Origin: an uncultured Collinsella sp.
GTDB lineage: Bacteria > Actinomycetota > Coriobacteriia > Coriobacteriales > Coriobacteriaceae
Assembly: GCA_900541015.1 (NCBI GenBank)
Contig: UQIB01000003.1
Span: 22,015-86,014 of the forward strand
Length of the DNA: 64,000 nucleotides
Direction of reading: 5' to 3'
Of this stretch, positions 43,360 to 52,164 are shown piece after piece. The notes under the pieces were generated by a model. It worked only from the letters and a program-made list of their open reading frames with translations, made no database searches and had not been told where the DNA came from. The stretch's first letter is position 1. Every line of letters begins with the position of its first letter. Made by a program: the position numbers and the translations under genes.

Positions 43360-44427
43360 ATGGTTACCCCCAAGATTTCCGTTGTCGTTCCCATCTATAA
43401 AGTGGAGGAGTGCCTGGCCTGGTGCCTGGACTCCCTGCTTGCGCAGGATATGCTCGATTGGGAGGGCGTGCTGGTCAACGATGGCTCACCGGATGGCTCG
43501 CGCGATATTGCGGCCGCTTATTGCGAAAAGGATGCGCGCTTTACGCTGGTCGATAAGGAGAACGGTGGCCTGTCGAGTGCACGTAATGCAGGCATCGCTG
43601 CGTCCACGGCGCCTATCGTCACGTTTTTGGATTCCGACGACCGGTTTACGCCCGATGCATGCCGCGTGATCGTCGATGCCTTTGAGTGCGAGGACTGCGA
43701 CGTTTTGACCTTTGGCGCGAACCCGTATCCGCTGGAGGCGGGGTATCCGTGGCTTAACTATGTGCTGAGCCCACGCGATGTGTCATTTGCGGGCTATAGC
43801 ACCGACCTGCTGTTTAAGGAGGCATCTCGCCCCTTTGCATGGCGCACCGCCTGCAAGCGTGAGTTTTTGCTGGGCAACGGGATCGTGTTCGACGAAACCG
43901 TTAAGTATGGCGAAGACCAGGTCTTCGATTTTGCCGTGTACGGTCGTTCGCACAAGACCGCGCTTATCTCGAACAAGCTGTATGACTACCGCGTGGCGCG
44001 CAAGGGCTCGCTCATGGACACCATGCGCTATGACGACGAGACGCGCCTGCTGGAGCACGTGAAGATTTACTCCGCGGTGCTGGCTGACTGGCAGCGCGAC
44101 GGTCTTGATGTCCAACATGCCGATGACCTGGCATATTTCCTCTGCGATCTGGTGCTGTACGATGCGCTCAGGTTGCTGGGCTCGGACTGCGGCAAGGTGT
44201 TTGCTGCCGTCGCCGCGGCCCTTTCCGGTTCTGCCGTGGGCAGCGATGCTGCGCTCGCACAATGCGCTCCTTCTGTTGCTGCTATGGTGCGTGCAGCGCT
44301 TACCAGCAAGACCCCCAATGCCCGTGAGTGCAAAAAGCTCATGTTCGATTACGACGTCTTGAGGTTTGGGCGCTTGGGCGCCTGCAAACGCATGGCAGCG
44401 AACGCCCTGGGAAAGCGAGAAGTGTAG
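43360..44427 (+). CDS. Glycosyltransferase family 2
   Basis: 355 residues. ISVVVPIYKVEECLAWCLDS, VNDGSPDGSRDIA, DSDDRF. The ATG at 43360 is favoured over a GTG at 43354 because GGAG (43347-43350) is then correctly spaced. Its stop directly abuts the ATG of the next gene, so the genes are co-translated. Confidence 0.9.
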   Translation: MVTPKISVVVPIYKVEECLAWCLDSLLAQDMLDWEGVLVNDGSPDGSRDIAAAYCEKDARFTLVDKENGGLSSARNAGIAASTAPIVTFLDSDDRFTPDACRVIVDAFECEDCDVLTFGANPYPLEAGYPWLNYVLSPRDVSFAGYSTDLLFKEASRPFAWRTACKREFLLGNGIVFDETVKYGEDQVFDFAVYGRSHKTALISNKLYDYRVARKGSLMDTMRYDDETRLLEHVKIYSAVLADWQRDGLDVQHADDLAYFLCDLVLYDALRLLGSDCGKVFAAVAAALSGSAVGSDAALAQCAPSVAAMVRAALTSKTPNARECKKLMFDYDVLRFGRLGACKRMAANALGKREV

Positions 44428-46914
44428 ATGAGTATCAAGCGTTTGGCACTTTGCCGCAGCCAGGGCCGTCTTTTTGTGCTGCTTCGTTTTGCCGGTCAGG
44501 ATGTCGCCGCGCTTATTGAGCGGGAGGGTTCTCAAGCGTTTGCCCATGCGACGACGAGCGGCTCTTGTGTGCCGTCGCTGGTGCTCCCGGTCGATCACGG
44601 CCGCGTGCTGGCGCTTTGCCCTTCCGTTTCCGATTACGAGCGCGAGCTCGCCGTCTTGGTGCTTCCGTTTTTGGATGGCTCGTCGATGAATGTCGTTTTT
44701 GCATCCGGTGGCCAAAGGTTGGGCTCCATTCGCCTCGATAGCCGCGTGGCCAAGCTGGAATCCAAGATTAACTACAAAGCAAAGCCTGCGCTGTGCGCAC
44801 TTATCCGCGATGCGCAGCGTGGTGAACACTGCGGTCGCTACGAGATCGATGCCATTCGCTATTTGCCGGCAGACGCCGGCGCGGTGTGGCGCTATGAGGT
44901 TACGTGGGCGGGAGATCCTCAGTGCGCCCCTGAGATCCAGATCTTCGATACGCATATGAATGCGATCGATGCCACCGTGCATGTGTTTGAGTCGCAGGTC
45001 GATGTGCCGCAGCAGGACGGATGCCGCGTCAATAAAACGTATCTGAGTGTTGAGATGCCCCAGGATATACGTGATTTTGTCGCGATTGCAATCGACCCCG
45101 CGGGGCAGATCCAGAGCGGTTTTTGCGCCATGGATGGTCGCCTGTACAACGGCATGGTCGACGACAGCTGGAACCGCATGAAGGATGCACGCGCTGACGA
45201 CGCAGCTTATCGACGTTGGTTTGAGCAGCATCGCGCAAAGCCGGGCGATCTGGCGTGCCAGCGTGTCGCTTCGGCGGCCTTTGCCTATAGGCCGCTCGTG
45301 AGCATTGTGGTGCCGTGCTACAAGACCGATCGGGTCTACCTGCGCGAGCTGCTGGACTCGGTGCTAGCCCAGAGCTATGACAACTGGGAATTGCTGCTTA
45401 TGGACGCCTCGCCCGAATGGGATGCGGTGGCCAATCTTGCGGCAAGTGCCAACGACGAGCGCGTTCGTCGCATTGGGCTGCCCGGCAACGGCGGCATTGT
45501 GGTCAACACCAACGCAGGTATTGAGCAAGCGATGGGCGACTACATCGCGTTCTTGGACCATGACGACATTCTGGAACCGGACGCGTTATTCCAGTATGTT
45601 TCCGCGCTGAATAAGGCGGCCGAGGGCGAGCGTCCCCAGGTCCTGTTCTGCGACGAGGACATGTTCCAGAAAGCAGGGGAGTGGGGCCAGCCGGTCTTTA
45701 AGACCAAGCTTAACGTCGACCTGCTCTATAGCCATAACTGCGTGACGCATTTCCTGATGGTGGAGAAGGCGCTCATCGATTGCATTGGCATATCGCCGGA
45801 AGACGTCGCGGGCGCCCAGGATTATGACCTGACGCTTCGCTGCCTTGCAGCGGGTGCGCGCTTTGAGCATATTGCGCACATGTTGTATCACTGGCGCGTG
45901 CATCCGGGGTCGACCGCCGATGGCTCTGCCGATAGCAAGCCGTATGCTATTGAAGCCGGGCGCCTTGCGCTGCAGCGTCACTTTAACGAGCTGGGCATTT
46001 GCGGAACGGTTGAGGATACCGAGACGCCGTTTGTCTATCGCATGCGCTATGAGCTGCCGGAGTCTGCGCCGCTGGTGAGCATTGTGATTCCCACCAAGGA
46101 CCACGTTGAGACGCTCGATGCCTGTGTGATGTCGATTGCCCAGAAGGCCACGTATGCCAACTATGAGATCGTCTTGGTGGAGAACAACAGCGAAGCCCCG
46201 GATACGTTTGCGTATTACGAAACCCTGCCGGAACGCGTGGCTTCAGCATCAGAAGGCAAGGGCATCGCGCGCGTTGTGTACTGGCCGGGCGAGTTCAATT
46301 ACTCTCAGATCATCAATTTTGGTGTGAAGCACGCCAAGGGCGACTACCTGCTGCTGCTCAACAACGATACCGAGGTCATAAGCTCCGATTTTATCGAAGA
46401 GATGATGGGTTATCTGCAACGTCCCGATGCGGGTGTGGTGGGTGCCAAGCTCTATTTTGCCGACCATCTGGTGCAGCACGCTGGCATTTTGGTTGGCGTG
46501 CGTGGCGCACTTGCCCATGCCAACCAGGATTTCTCGGCAAAGCGCGAGGGCTACTATAAGCGCGCCGTTCGCCCGAGCAACTTTAGCGCCGTAACGGGCG
46601 CCTGCCAGATGGTCCGACGCGACGTTTTTGAGCAAGTCGGAGGCTATACCGAGGAATTCGCTGTTGGCTTTAACGACGCAGACTTTTGCCTGCGCGTGTG
46701 GGAGGCGGGCTACCGCACCATCTTTACGCCCTATGCCGAGCTGTACCACTACGAGTTCACCTCGCGCGGCAGGGAAGAGGCCAACGAGGAAAAGCTGCGC
46801 CGCTGGAAACGTGAACAGGCACTGTTCATTCAGCGCTGGCCGGAGTTCTTCTTGACGGGCGATCCGTGGTTGGGGCCGAACTTATCCGCTGAGGGCGAGT
46901 ATTTCTCGATCTAG
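44428..46914 (+). CDS. Large two-domain glycosyltransferase (GT2 + GT2)
   Basis: 828 residues. Residues 1-280 are a beta-rich N-terminal domain of unknown function. GT-A domain 1 begins near 291 (VSIVVPCYKTDRVYL, metal motif DHDDIL) and GT-A domain 2 near 550 (VSIVIPTKDHVETL, NNDTEV), with the acceptor-side TGACQMVRRDVFEQVGGYTEEF near 724. Such tandem enzymes often polymerise or add two sugars. The 3' third (about 385 bp) recurs, mutated, at 51471. Start ATG at 44428, right at the previous stop. Confidence 0.9.
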   Translation: MSIKRLALCRSQGRLFVLLRFAGQDVAALIEREGSQAFAHATTSGSCVPSLVLPVDHGRVLALCPSVSDYERELAVLVLPFLDGSSMNVVFASGGQRLGSIRLDSRVAKLESKINYKAKPALCALIRDAQRGEHCGRYEIDAIRYLPADAGAVWRYEVTWAGDPQCAPEIQIFDTHMNAIDATVHVFESQVDVPQQDGCRVNKTYLSVEMPQDIRDFVAIAIDPAGQIQSGFCAMDGRLYNGMVDDSWNRMKDARADDAAYRRWFEQHRAKPGDLACQRVASAAFAYRPLVSIVVPCYKTDRVYLRELLDSVLAQSYDNWELLLMDASPEWDAVANLAASANDERVRRIGLPGNGGIVVNTNAGIEQAMGDYIAFLDHDDILEPDALFQYVSALNKAAEGERPQVLFCDEDMFQKAGEWGQPVFKTKLNVDLLYSHNCVTHFLMVEKALIDCIGISPEDVAGAQDYDLTLRCLAAGARFEHIAHMLYHWRVHPGSTADGSADSKPYAIEAGRLALQRHFNELGICGTVEDTETPFVYRMRYELPESAPLVSIVIPTKDHVETLDACVMSIAQKATYANYEIVLVENNSEAPDTFAYYETLPERVASASEGKGIARVVYWPGEFNYSQIINFGVKHAKGDYLLLLNNDTEVISSDFIEEMMGYLQRPDAGVVGAKLYFADHLVQHAGILVGVRGALAHANQDFSAKREGYYKRAVRPSNFSAVTGACQMVRRDVFEQVGGYTEEFAVGFNDADFCLRVWEAGYRTIFTPYAELYHYEFTSRGREEANEEKLRRWKREQALFIQRWPEFFLTGDPWLGPNLSAEGEYFSI

Positions 46915-47888
46915 CGCGGAGTGATTCCGAGTTTGGGTAGCGATTCAGCAATCGTGTTGAGCTCATGTTGCTGTAGGTAGGCGGGATTGAGAGCTTCTTT
47001 TCTATAGGCTAGGTAGCTGTCTCTGGTCAGTTCCCTTAGCTGTTTAGTAAAGAACTGTTCCCAACTGAAGAACTTCTCGCAGTCGATGAAATCGGCAGGA
47101 TGAAGGAGCATGTCTTGCGTTTCGACATCGTTGAAGAGTCCCGATCTCAGCACAAGCCATTCAAACGATTCCGGCAAAAAGAGCTCGATCTCCTTAAATC
47201 TTCTGAGCGAATAGACATAGGGCATCTCGGGCCCAAAAGCGGCCCCATCTGCAATTACGAGCAATTTTTGGGCTGGGGAGCTCAGAGCGGTTTCGTATAT
47301 GTTTGATTTGCCACCGGCACTTACGCAGCGAATTTTACTTTTGGCGCACAGGACTTTAAAGAACTCATAGCCGGCATTGCTGTCTTCGACGATGACTTCT
47401 TCTGGCCGATCTCCATCGTAGAGCTCGTCTCCGTAAATGCGGTAGATAGAAGTGTACGTGCGTGTGTAGACAGGATATTTTGTTGTGGCCCTGTTGGTGT
47501 TTTTGAGGCCATAGATCTCATCCACGCTATAGGGGAGCTGGGGCAATTCGTCCCTCGCGACGATGACGTAGTAGTTGGAACTGTGTCGAGCTGCATGCTG
47601 GAATGCATGGCTCCTTACGAATTTTTGCGTATCGTCCACAAACACGATGCTGTTATCGATGCGGCCGAGTTGCGCTTCCCAATCTTTGCCGCCGATGACG
47701 CGGCAGGGGGCTGCGCAATTAACGATAATCCCGCTTTGGGCTCCCAGGTTTTCGTATGCACGGAGGCTGTCTAACAGGGTGGTTTTGCCTGTTGCGCTTT
47801 TGCCTTGGATGATGGTGAGGTTTCGGCGAATGGTGAGTTTGACCTGAACTTTATTGGTCCTTACGGTCAGCTGGTATTCCCCTCTCAT
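46911..47888 (-). CDS. P-loop ATPase-like protein, partner of DUF4869-like gene
   Basis: 325 residues. The P-loop is G29-KSAT-GKT36 (NLTIIQGKSATGKTTLLDSL) and a Walker B-like hhhhDD is in DNSIVFVDDTQ (about 80-90). The remainder is alpha/beta with no recognised family. The ATG at 47888 overlaps the stop of the upstream gene (ATGA), so the two are translationally coupled. It converges with and overlaps the end of the large GT by 4 bp. The gene is A+T-richer than its flank. No function is assigned; an accessory or defence role is inferred only from context. Confidence 0.78.
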   Translation of the reverse strand: MRGEYQLTVRTNKVQVKLTIRRNLTIIQGKSATGKTTLLDSLRAYENLGAQSGIIVNCAAPCRVIGGKDWEAQLGRIDNSIVFVDDTQKFVRSHAFQHAARHSSNYYVIVARDELPQLPYSVDEIYGLKNTNRATTKYPVYTRTYTSIYRIYGDELYDGDRPEEVIVEDSNAGYEFFKVLCAKSKIRCVSAGGKSNIYETALSSPAQKLLVIADGAAFGPEMPYVYSLRRFKEIELFLPESFEWLVLRSGLFNDVETQDMLLHPADFIDCEKFFSWEQFFTKQLRELTRDSYLAYRKEALNPAYLQQHELNTIAESLPKLGITPR

Positions 47889-48337
47889 GCTCGAGCCTCC
47901 CTCAGACATTTTGCCGAGATAAGGACAAGCTCATCCATGGTATGAACAATCTGTCCGGAATTGATGACACGGGCTGTAAAACGCGCTTTGCCAAAATCCA
48001 TCATATGGTAGAGGTTGATGGTGATGTCATGTTTGGAGGCGATGCGCAAGATCCAATAGGCGCAATTATCTCCGCAGGTTGAGGCGTTGTAGAGGTTTTG
48101 AGGCATAAAGAGCATCAGTAGAAGTGTTTTGGTGCCCGTTGATAGTTTCTCTGGCGGAATAACGCCAAGCACCTTGGTGTCAATTGCGTTTGCGCCAAGA
48201 ACAGTGCCACTATCAATAGATTTGATAATGCGCTGTGACAGGGGATCTTGCAGCCAAGAGGGAGAATAGCTGTAATCAAAGAATGTTGACGTGTCATAAA
48301 TCACATCGTCTCTGTCGCCGTAGTGAATGCTGAGCAT
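47885..48337 (-). CDS. DUF4869-like protein
   Basis: 150 residues. It resembles the uncharacterised DUF4869 family: LSIHYGDRDDVIYDTSTFF, SPSWLQDPLSQRIIKSID, LGVIPPEKLSTGTKTLLLM and NASTCGDNCAYWIL segments. The family assignment is from memory of these motifs. It is the first gene of a two-gene operon with the P-loop ATPase. The ATG at 48337 has GGAGGAA upstream. Divergent from the HEPN-motif gene across an A+T-rich 390 bp. Confidence 0.68.
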   Translation of the reverse strand: MLSIHYGDRDDVIYDTSTFFDYSYSPSWLQDPLSQRIIKSIDSGTVLGANAIDTKVLGVIPPEKLSTGTKTLLLMLFMPQNLYNASTCGDNCAYWILRIASKHDITINLYHMMDFGKARFTARVINSGQIVHTMDELVLISAKCLREARA

Positions 48338-48727
48338 TGTTCCTCCATGGTTGCCTGTTGCGACTACTTTACCATGTTGGGGTCGATTTCCCTCAAGCAG
48401 TGGGTAATGGGTCAATCAACATGTCTGTTAGAACGAACCGATGACTTTTACGGGTGTAACAGCTTTCTATCCTGCGGTAATTGCCTGTCTCGATATGTTG
48501 GATTTAGCGGGTCGAAACAAACGATATTCCGCGATAAGCTTATACATGTTTATATAAACCGATAATTCTCGATATAACTTACGATAGGAATATAAAGATG
48601 CGATTTGACATGAAACGACAGATTGAAATGCTTGAGACTCTTAAGAAGCCTTTCGTACGGGAGTATTTTTGCTAATGTCGAGAAATGCATTGGGATGTTG
48701 ATTACAAAGCTGTAGCTGGAGGTAGAC
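48338..48727. other. A+T-rich divergent control region of the island
   Basis: 390 bp between the DUF4869-like operon and the HEPN-motif gene. The octamer CTCGATAT occurs twice in direct orientation (about 48490 and 48567), and TATA-rich stretches offer several -10 candidates. It contains a 25-codon open frame, listed separately. Confidence 0.45.
48598..48675 (+). CDS. Possible 25-residue small protein
   Basis: ATG at 48598 preceded by AGGAAT; the product is a basic, amphipathic peptide (MRFDMKRQIEML... ending REYFC). It lies 52 bp upstream of the HEPN-motif gene. It could be a leader peptide, a toxin or antitoxin remnant, or chance. Confidence 0.25.
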   Translation: MRFDMKRQIEMLETLKKPFVREYFC

Positions 48728-49480
48728 ATGGCAATACTTCGAACTTCATGGCTAAACGAGCCCCTGCCGCAACAGGTTCTGGAAGACTCTAATTGGATGC
48801 GTGTAGTTCATTTTTTCCTGATTGAGTCTCCCTGCCCTGGTCAGAGTAATCGTAATAATAATGAGATTGATAAATGGGCGCCCGCCCCTTGGGTAGGGAT
48901 TCGAAGCTTAAAGACTTCTCTAAATCAAGCTATATTTAGTCGCAGGGATGTCGATGTGATGCTTGCGGTAAGAAGCAAGAAAGAATTAGAGGGCACCTGC
49001 AAAAAGCTAAACTTAGATGAGTATTTTTACGAAAATGTTGATGATCAGCGCATGGCGTTTGTGAAAGTTAATTCGAAGGGCAATACGAGCAAATACATGA
49101 GTTTGTTTTATCACATAAGAAATGCTCTCGCGCATGGTCGTTTTGCATTTAAAACCGACACATTAGAGCGTTTTGTGTTTATTTTTGAGGATGGAACCGT
49201 TACATCCGATGGTAAGGAATTTGATTTGACAGCGCGAGGCGTCATTAGGCTTAATTCATTGGTCTTGGCGATTAATACCATACAAAAGGGACCTGGAAAA
49301 ACGGTTGATATCGAAGAGAAAATCCTCGCAGCAATTAGCGATGGCATTAATACAAAGCCAAAAATTAAAGATGAACTTGGTATTACGGATAAGGACTGGT
49401 CTACATATAGTCAAGTACTTAAAAAAGAAGGAAAAATAGAATGCAGCCAGCACAAATGGTCAATTTGCAGTGGGGGCTAA
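48728..49480 (+). CDS. HEPN-motif protein with C-terminal helix-turn-helix, unknown
   Basis: 250 residues, no named family recognised. SLFYHIRNALAHGRF carries R131-N132-ALA-H136, the R-x4-H signature with the polar residue typical of HEPN RNases. Residues about 200-245 (ILAAISDGINTKPKIKDELG, then DKDWSTYSQVLKKEGKIE) look like a winged helix-turn-helix. GGAGGT precedes the ATG at 48728. It is strongly A+T-rich and Asn/Lys-rich compared with neighbours, so recently acquired. An RNase toxin or defence effector controlled by its own DNA-binding tail is a reasonable hypothesis. Confidence 0.75.
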   Translation: MAILRTSWLNEPLPQQVLEDSNWMRVVHFFLIESPCPGQSNRNNNEIDKWAPAPWVGIRSLKTSLNQAIFSRRDVDVMLAVRSKKELEGTCKKLNLDEYFYENVDDQRMAFVKVNSKGNTSKYMSLFYHIRNALAHGRFAFKTDTLERFVFIFEDGTVTSDGKEFDLTARGVIRLNSLVLAINTIQKGPGKTVDIEEKILAAISDGINTKPKIKDELGITDKDWSTYSQVLKKEGKIECSQHKWSICSGG

Positions 49481-49910
49481 ACTGCCAATGGGTCGAACCC
49501 GTCGCCCCCTCCGCGGCCATTTCCCGGAGCGTCGCATCTATAATCTCCTGTAGGTCATCTTGTCTCTTGTTCACCTCAATGGCTCTCCTAACGTCGGTGT
49601 TGGCACCAACGGCGTAGCGGCGGCGGGGAGGCACGGCGGCCATCGTTCGGTGACCGGGATTGGTCAAAATCGTTTGACTATTAGTGGCTAGATCGCCCGG
49701 CGCTAATAGCGCATGCTAACCTCAAGTCCCGACCATCCCGCAGTCCAACTTTCTATTCGTAGCCCCACCAGAGTCAAACTTCTCAGAGAGAGGTTATTCA
49801 GGCGCCACAGAGAGGCTTCGTGCAGTTTGCCCTGCCGGACCTAGATGTCTATCTGCGAGAGAATGCCGAGGAGATTCTCGAACGGTTCTAGGTCAAGGTA
49901 TTATTAGGTT
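49481..49910. other. Gene remnants downstream of the HEPN-motif gene
   Basis: 430 bp without an intact gene. The minus strand holds a truncated frame (about 49500-49667, MTNPGHRTMAAVPP... RRAIEVNKRQDDLQEIID) that could be a decayed protein end. A GC-rich tail FVQFALPDLDVYLRENAEE ends at a stop at 49891 (+). It resembles an old junction of several insertions. Confidence 0.4.
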
Positions 49911-51011
49911 TTGTTTTTACTTGGTGGCATTTTGGTAAAAATACGAGATTCCCGTATCGAATTTCTTCGCATTGTCCTTATGTGGACGGTAATGGCTCAT
50001 CATTTTGTTGTTCACAACGCTGATTCTGTTTCCGTATTTCCTGGTTCGTTTACTAGGTTTTTCTACAATATCTTTTTCTATCCAATTGGAAGAACTACGG
50101 TCGGCTGCTTTGTTGCCATAACAATCTGGTTTGTTGCGGGGAAAGCCGGATACTCCATTAAACAAGCTGTTAAACAGATAGCTTCAATCGAAGGCACGGT
50201 TCTCTTTTATAGTATTGCGCTGGGTTTTTTCTTCATGCTTCGCGGTGATATTCAAGTAAGCCCAACCAATTTGATAGATATTTTTGCACCAACTCTTACT
50301 GGTTCTAGTTGGTGGTTTGTGACCGTCTATGCTTGGCTTGTATTTTTGCTGCCCTTTATAATTCCGGCTTTGCATGCGTTGGGCAAGAAACTACATCTGT
50401 ATCTAATAGTCTTTCTGGTCTCTGTCTTTGGATTCCTGCGCTATGTGCCGCTCTTTTGGATTCCCATCGACGGGCTACTAGTGGATTTTATTATAATTTG
50501 TGTTCTTGTTTGCTATATTCGCTGGTTTGTAGATTTGTCAACAGTGGATATACGGCGCTTGGTTGCTTGCTGCATTGCTTCCTTTGCTGGAGTTGCAATC
50601 TCGTTTTATGGTCAATTTCATTTTGATGGCTTGCTGGGCTCGACCTTTGCGAATTTGTATAACGGTTTTTTCGGTTCGCCGGCGTCTATTTTTTCGTTAG
50701 TTATAGCAATCTCGGTCTTGTTGATTGAATTAAAAATGCCGCATTTTTCCTCCCGTTTCGTTAACGCTATCGCAAAACTTTGTTTTGCTACTTACCTTAT
50801 TTCTGACTATGGGCCCATTCAAAGTTGGCTTTGGAGCTCGCTGTTTCCCTTTACGCGTGTAGGCGTTGGGCTGGGAATATTGCAGGTACTTCTTGTTCCA
50901 ACGGTTGTGTTCGCGACCTGCTTAATGCTGGAAGGTCTCAGGAAGCTCTTGGTTGGTTTCTTCATGCGTCTTGTCGGTCCTTGCGATTTGTTAAATAAAG
51001 CTTTGTCGTAG
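49911..51011 (+). CDS. Acyltransferase 3 family membrane protein
   Basis: 366 residues with about ten membrane helices. N-terminal RIEFLRIVLMWTVMAHHFVVH contains the HH pair of integral O-acetyl/acyl-transferases that decorate surface glycans. The start is uncertain: TTG at 49911 or TTG at 49932, the latter placing the start just before VKIRDSRIEFLRI as in homologues; both have weak sites. A+T-rich. It probably acetylates the polysaccharide made here. Confidence 0.87.
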   Translation: MFLLGGILVKIRDSRIEFLRIVLMWTVMAHHFVVHNADSVSVFPGSFTRFFYNIFFYPIGRTTVGCFVAITIWFVAGKAGYSIKQAVKQIASIEGTVLFYSIALGFFFMLRGDIQVSPTNLIDIFAPTLTGSSWWFVTVYAWLVFLLPFIIPALHALGKKLHLYLIVFLVSVFGFLRYVPLFWIPIDGLLVDFIIICVLVCYIRWFVDLSTVDIRRLVACCIASFAGVAISFYGQFHFDGLLGSTFANLYNGFFGSPASIFSLVIAISVLLIELKMPHFSSRFVNAIAKLCFATYLISDYGPIQSWLWSSLFPFTRVGVGLGILQVLLVPTVVFATCLMLEGLRKLLVGFFMRLVGPCDLLNKALS

Positions 51012-51470
51012 AACCAAGATTTTTGACATTTTCTTCCGCATACGTGATTTGACGACGATCCCTCTACGCAGGTGATGGAACGATTGAGATTCCGAACCAG
51101 CGTTCTCTGGTTGTAGCGGATTGGCCGACAACCATCTTGGAAAGCGCGTCGTGGGCACGCAAGGCCTGTTATAGGCATGGTAACGCCCACGGTTGTTGCA
51201 ACTAAGACGACTATCACCGAGACTGCTATTAAGAAGCCGATCGAGCCGAAGGCTGACGTGGTAACCGTTGCGAAGTTTTCTGAGACCGTCGATGATGATT
51301 CGGTTGGCATGCCTCTGGTGCTGGTGTTGTTGGAGGCGTTATTAATTGCTGTAGAGGCTTCGGTTTAAATCAAGGAATCGAACCGGTTTCCACACCAATA
51401 GAATGCGCTGGCCGCATATTACGTATCGATATGGGCATGGTATTGCGTTTTTTAATTTGCGGCCACAAAG
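51012..51470. other. Decayed intergenic region
   Basis: 459 bp. A 63-codon frame (51177-51368) of Thr/Val-rich composition has no ribosome-binding site or family and is probably not a gene. The segment joins the acyltransferase to the GT2 remnant and looks like scar sequence. Confidence 0.4.
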
Positions 51471-51857
51471 ATGCCTTTTGCAAAGCGTGAGGGCTATCTT
51501 GCCCGTGCTGTGCGCCCGGGCAATTTCAGCGCCGTGACGGGCGCCTGCCAGATGGTCCAACGCGACGTATTTGAGCAGTTCGGAGGCTATAACGAGGAAT
51601 TCGCCGTCGGTTATAACGACGCAGACTTTTGCCTGCGTGCGTGGGAGGCGGGCTACCGCACCATCTTTACGCCCTATGCTGAGCTGTACCACTACGAGTT
51701 CACCTCGCGCGGCAGGGAAGAGGCCAACGAAGAAAAGATGTGTCGCCGGAAGCGTAAGCAAGTACTGTTCATGCAGCGCTGGCCAGAGTTCTTCCTTGAT
51801 GGCGACCCTTGGCTGGGGCCAAATTTGTCCTTTGACAGTGAGTGCTTCTCGCTTTAG
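51471..51857 (+). pseudogene. Orphan C-terminal fragment of the large GT2
   Basis: 128 codons equal to the last ~128 residues of the 44428 gene: NFSAVTGACQMV, EEFAVG-NDADFCLR, FTPYAELYHYEFTSRGREE, QRWPEFFL-GDPWLGPNLS, with about 20 substitutions. At DNA level a stretch of roughly 95 bp is almost identical. The nucleotide-binding domains are missing, so it cannot be an active transferase. It marks the far boundary of the island. Confidence 0.85.
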
Positions 51858-52164
51858 AGCTAAGTTTGCTGTATTTCGCGGCCGCGTGCTTAAACGAATT
51901 ACGACGAATTGCCTGCTTCAGGAAAATTTCGTGTCACTGGTGCTTGTGTCGTTTGGGGCGCTGCTTATTGATTTAAAAATTTATGGTTTAACGCTGCGTC
52001 AATGGAAGAACGAAAAAGGCCATTGAGTACGCTTGCCTTCTTTTAATAGGAGCAGGTTACCATATACTTTTATAACAATTCGCTTGTATAACTGGACTTC
52101 CGATTCGGAAGAGATTGTAAGATAATTTAACCTTGGTATCATTATTTGTGATGGGGGATACGAT
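51858..52164. other. Upstream region of the peptidoglycan hydrolase gene
   Basis: 307 bp. After the GT remnant an in-frame tail (SLVLVSFGALLIDLKI..., ending 52026) resembles the C-terminal helix of acyltransferases and may be another remnant. CTTCCG-ATT-CGGAAG (about 52096-52110) is a perfect small palindrome, a possible operator. GATAAT near 52123 may be a -10. Confidence 0.4.

Noticed and set aside
50819..51310. 163-codon minus-strand frame opposite the acyltransferase end
   Set aside because: No ribosome-binding site or family; overlaps the end of a clear membrane acyltransferase.
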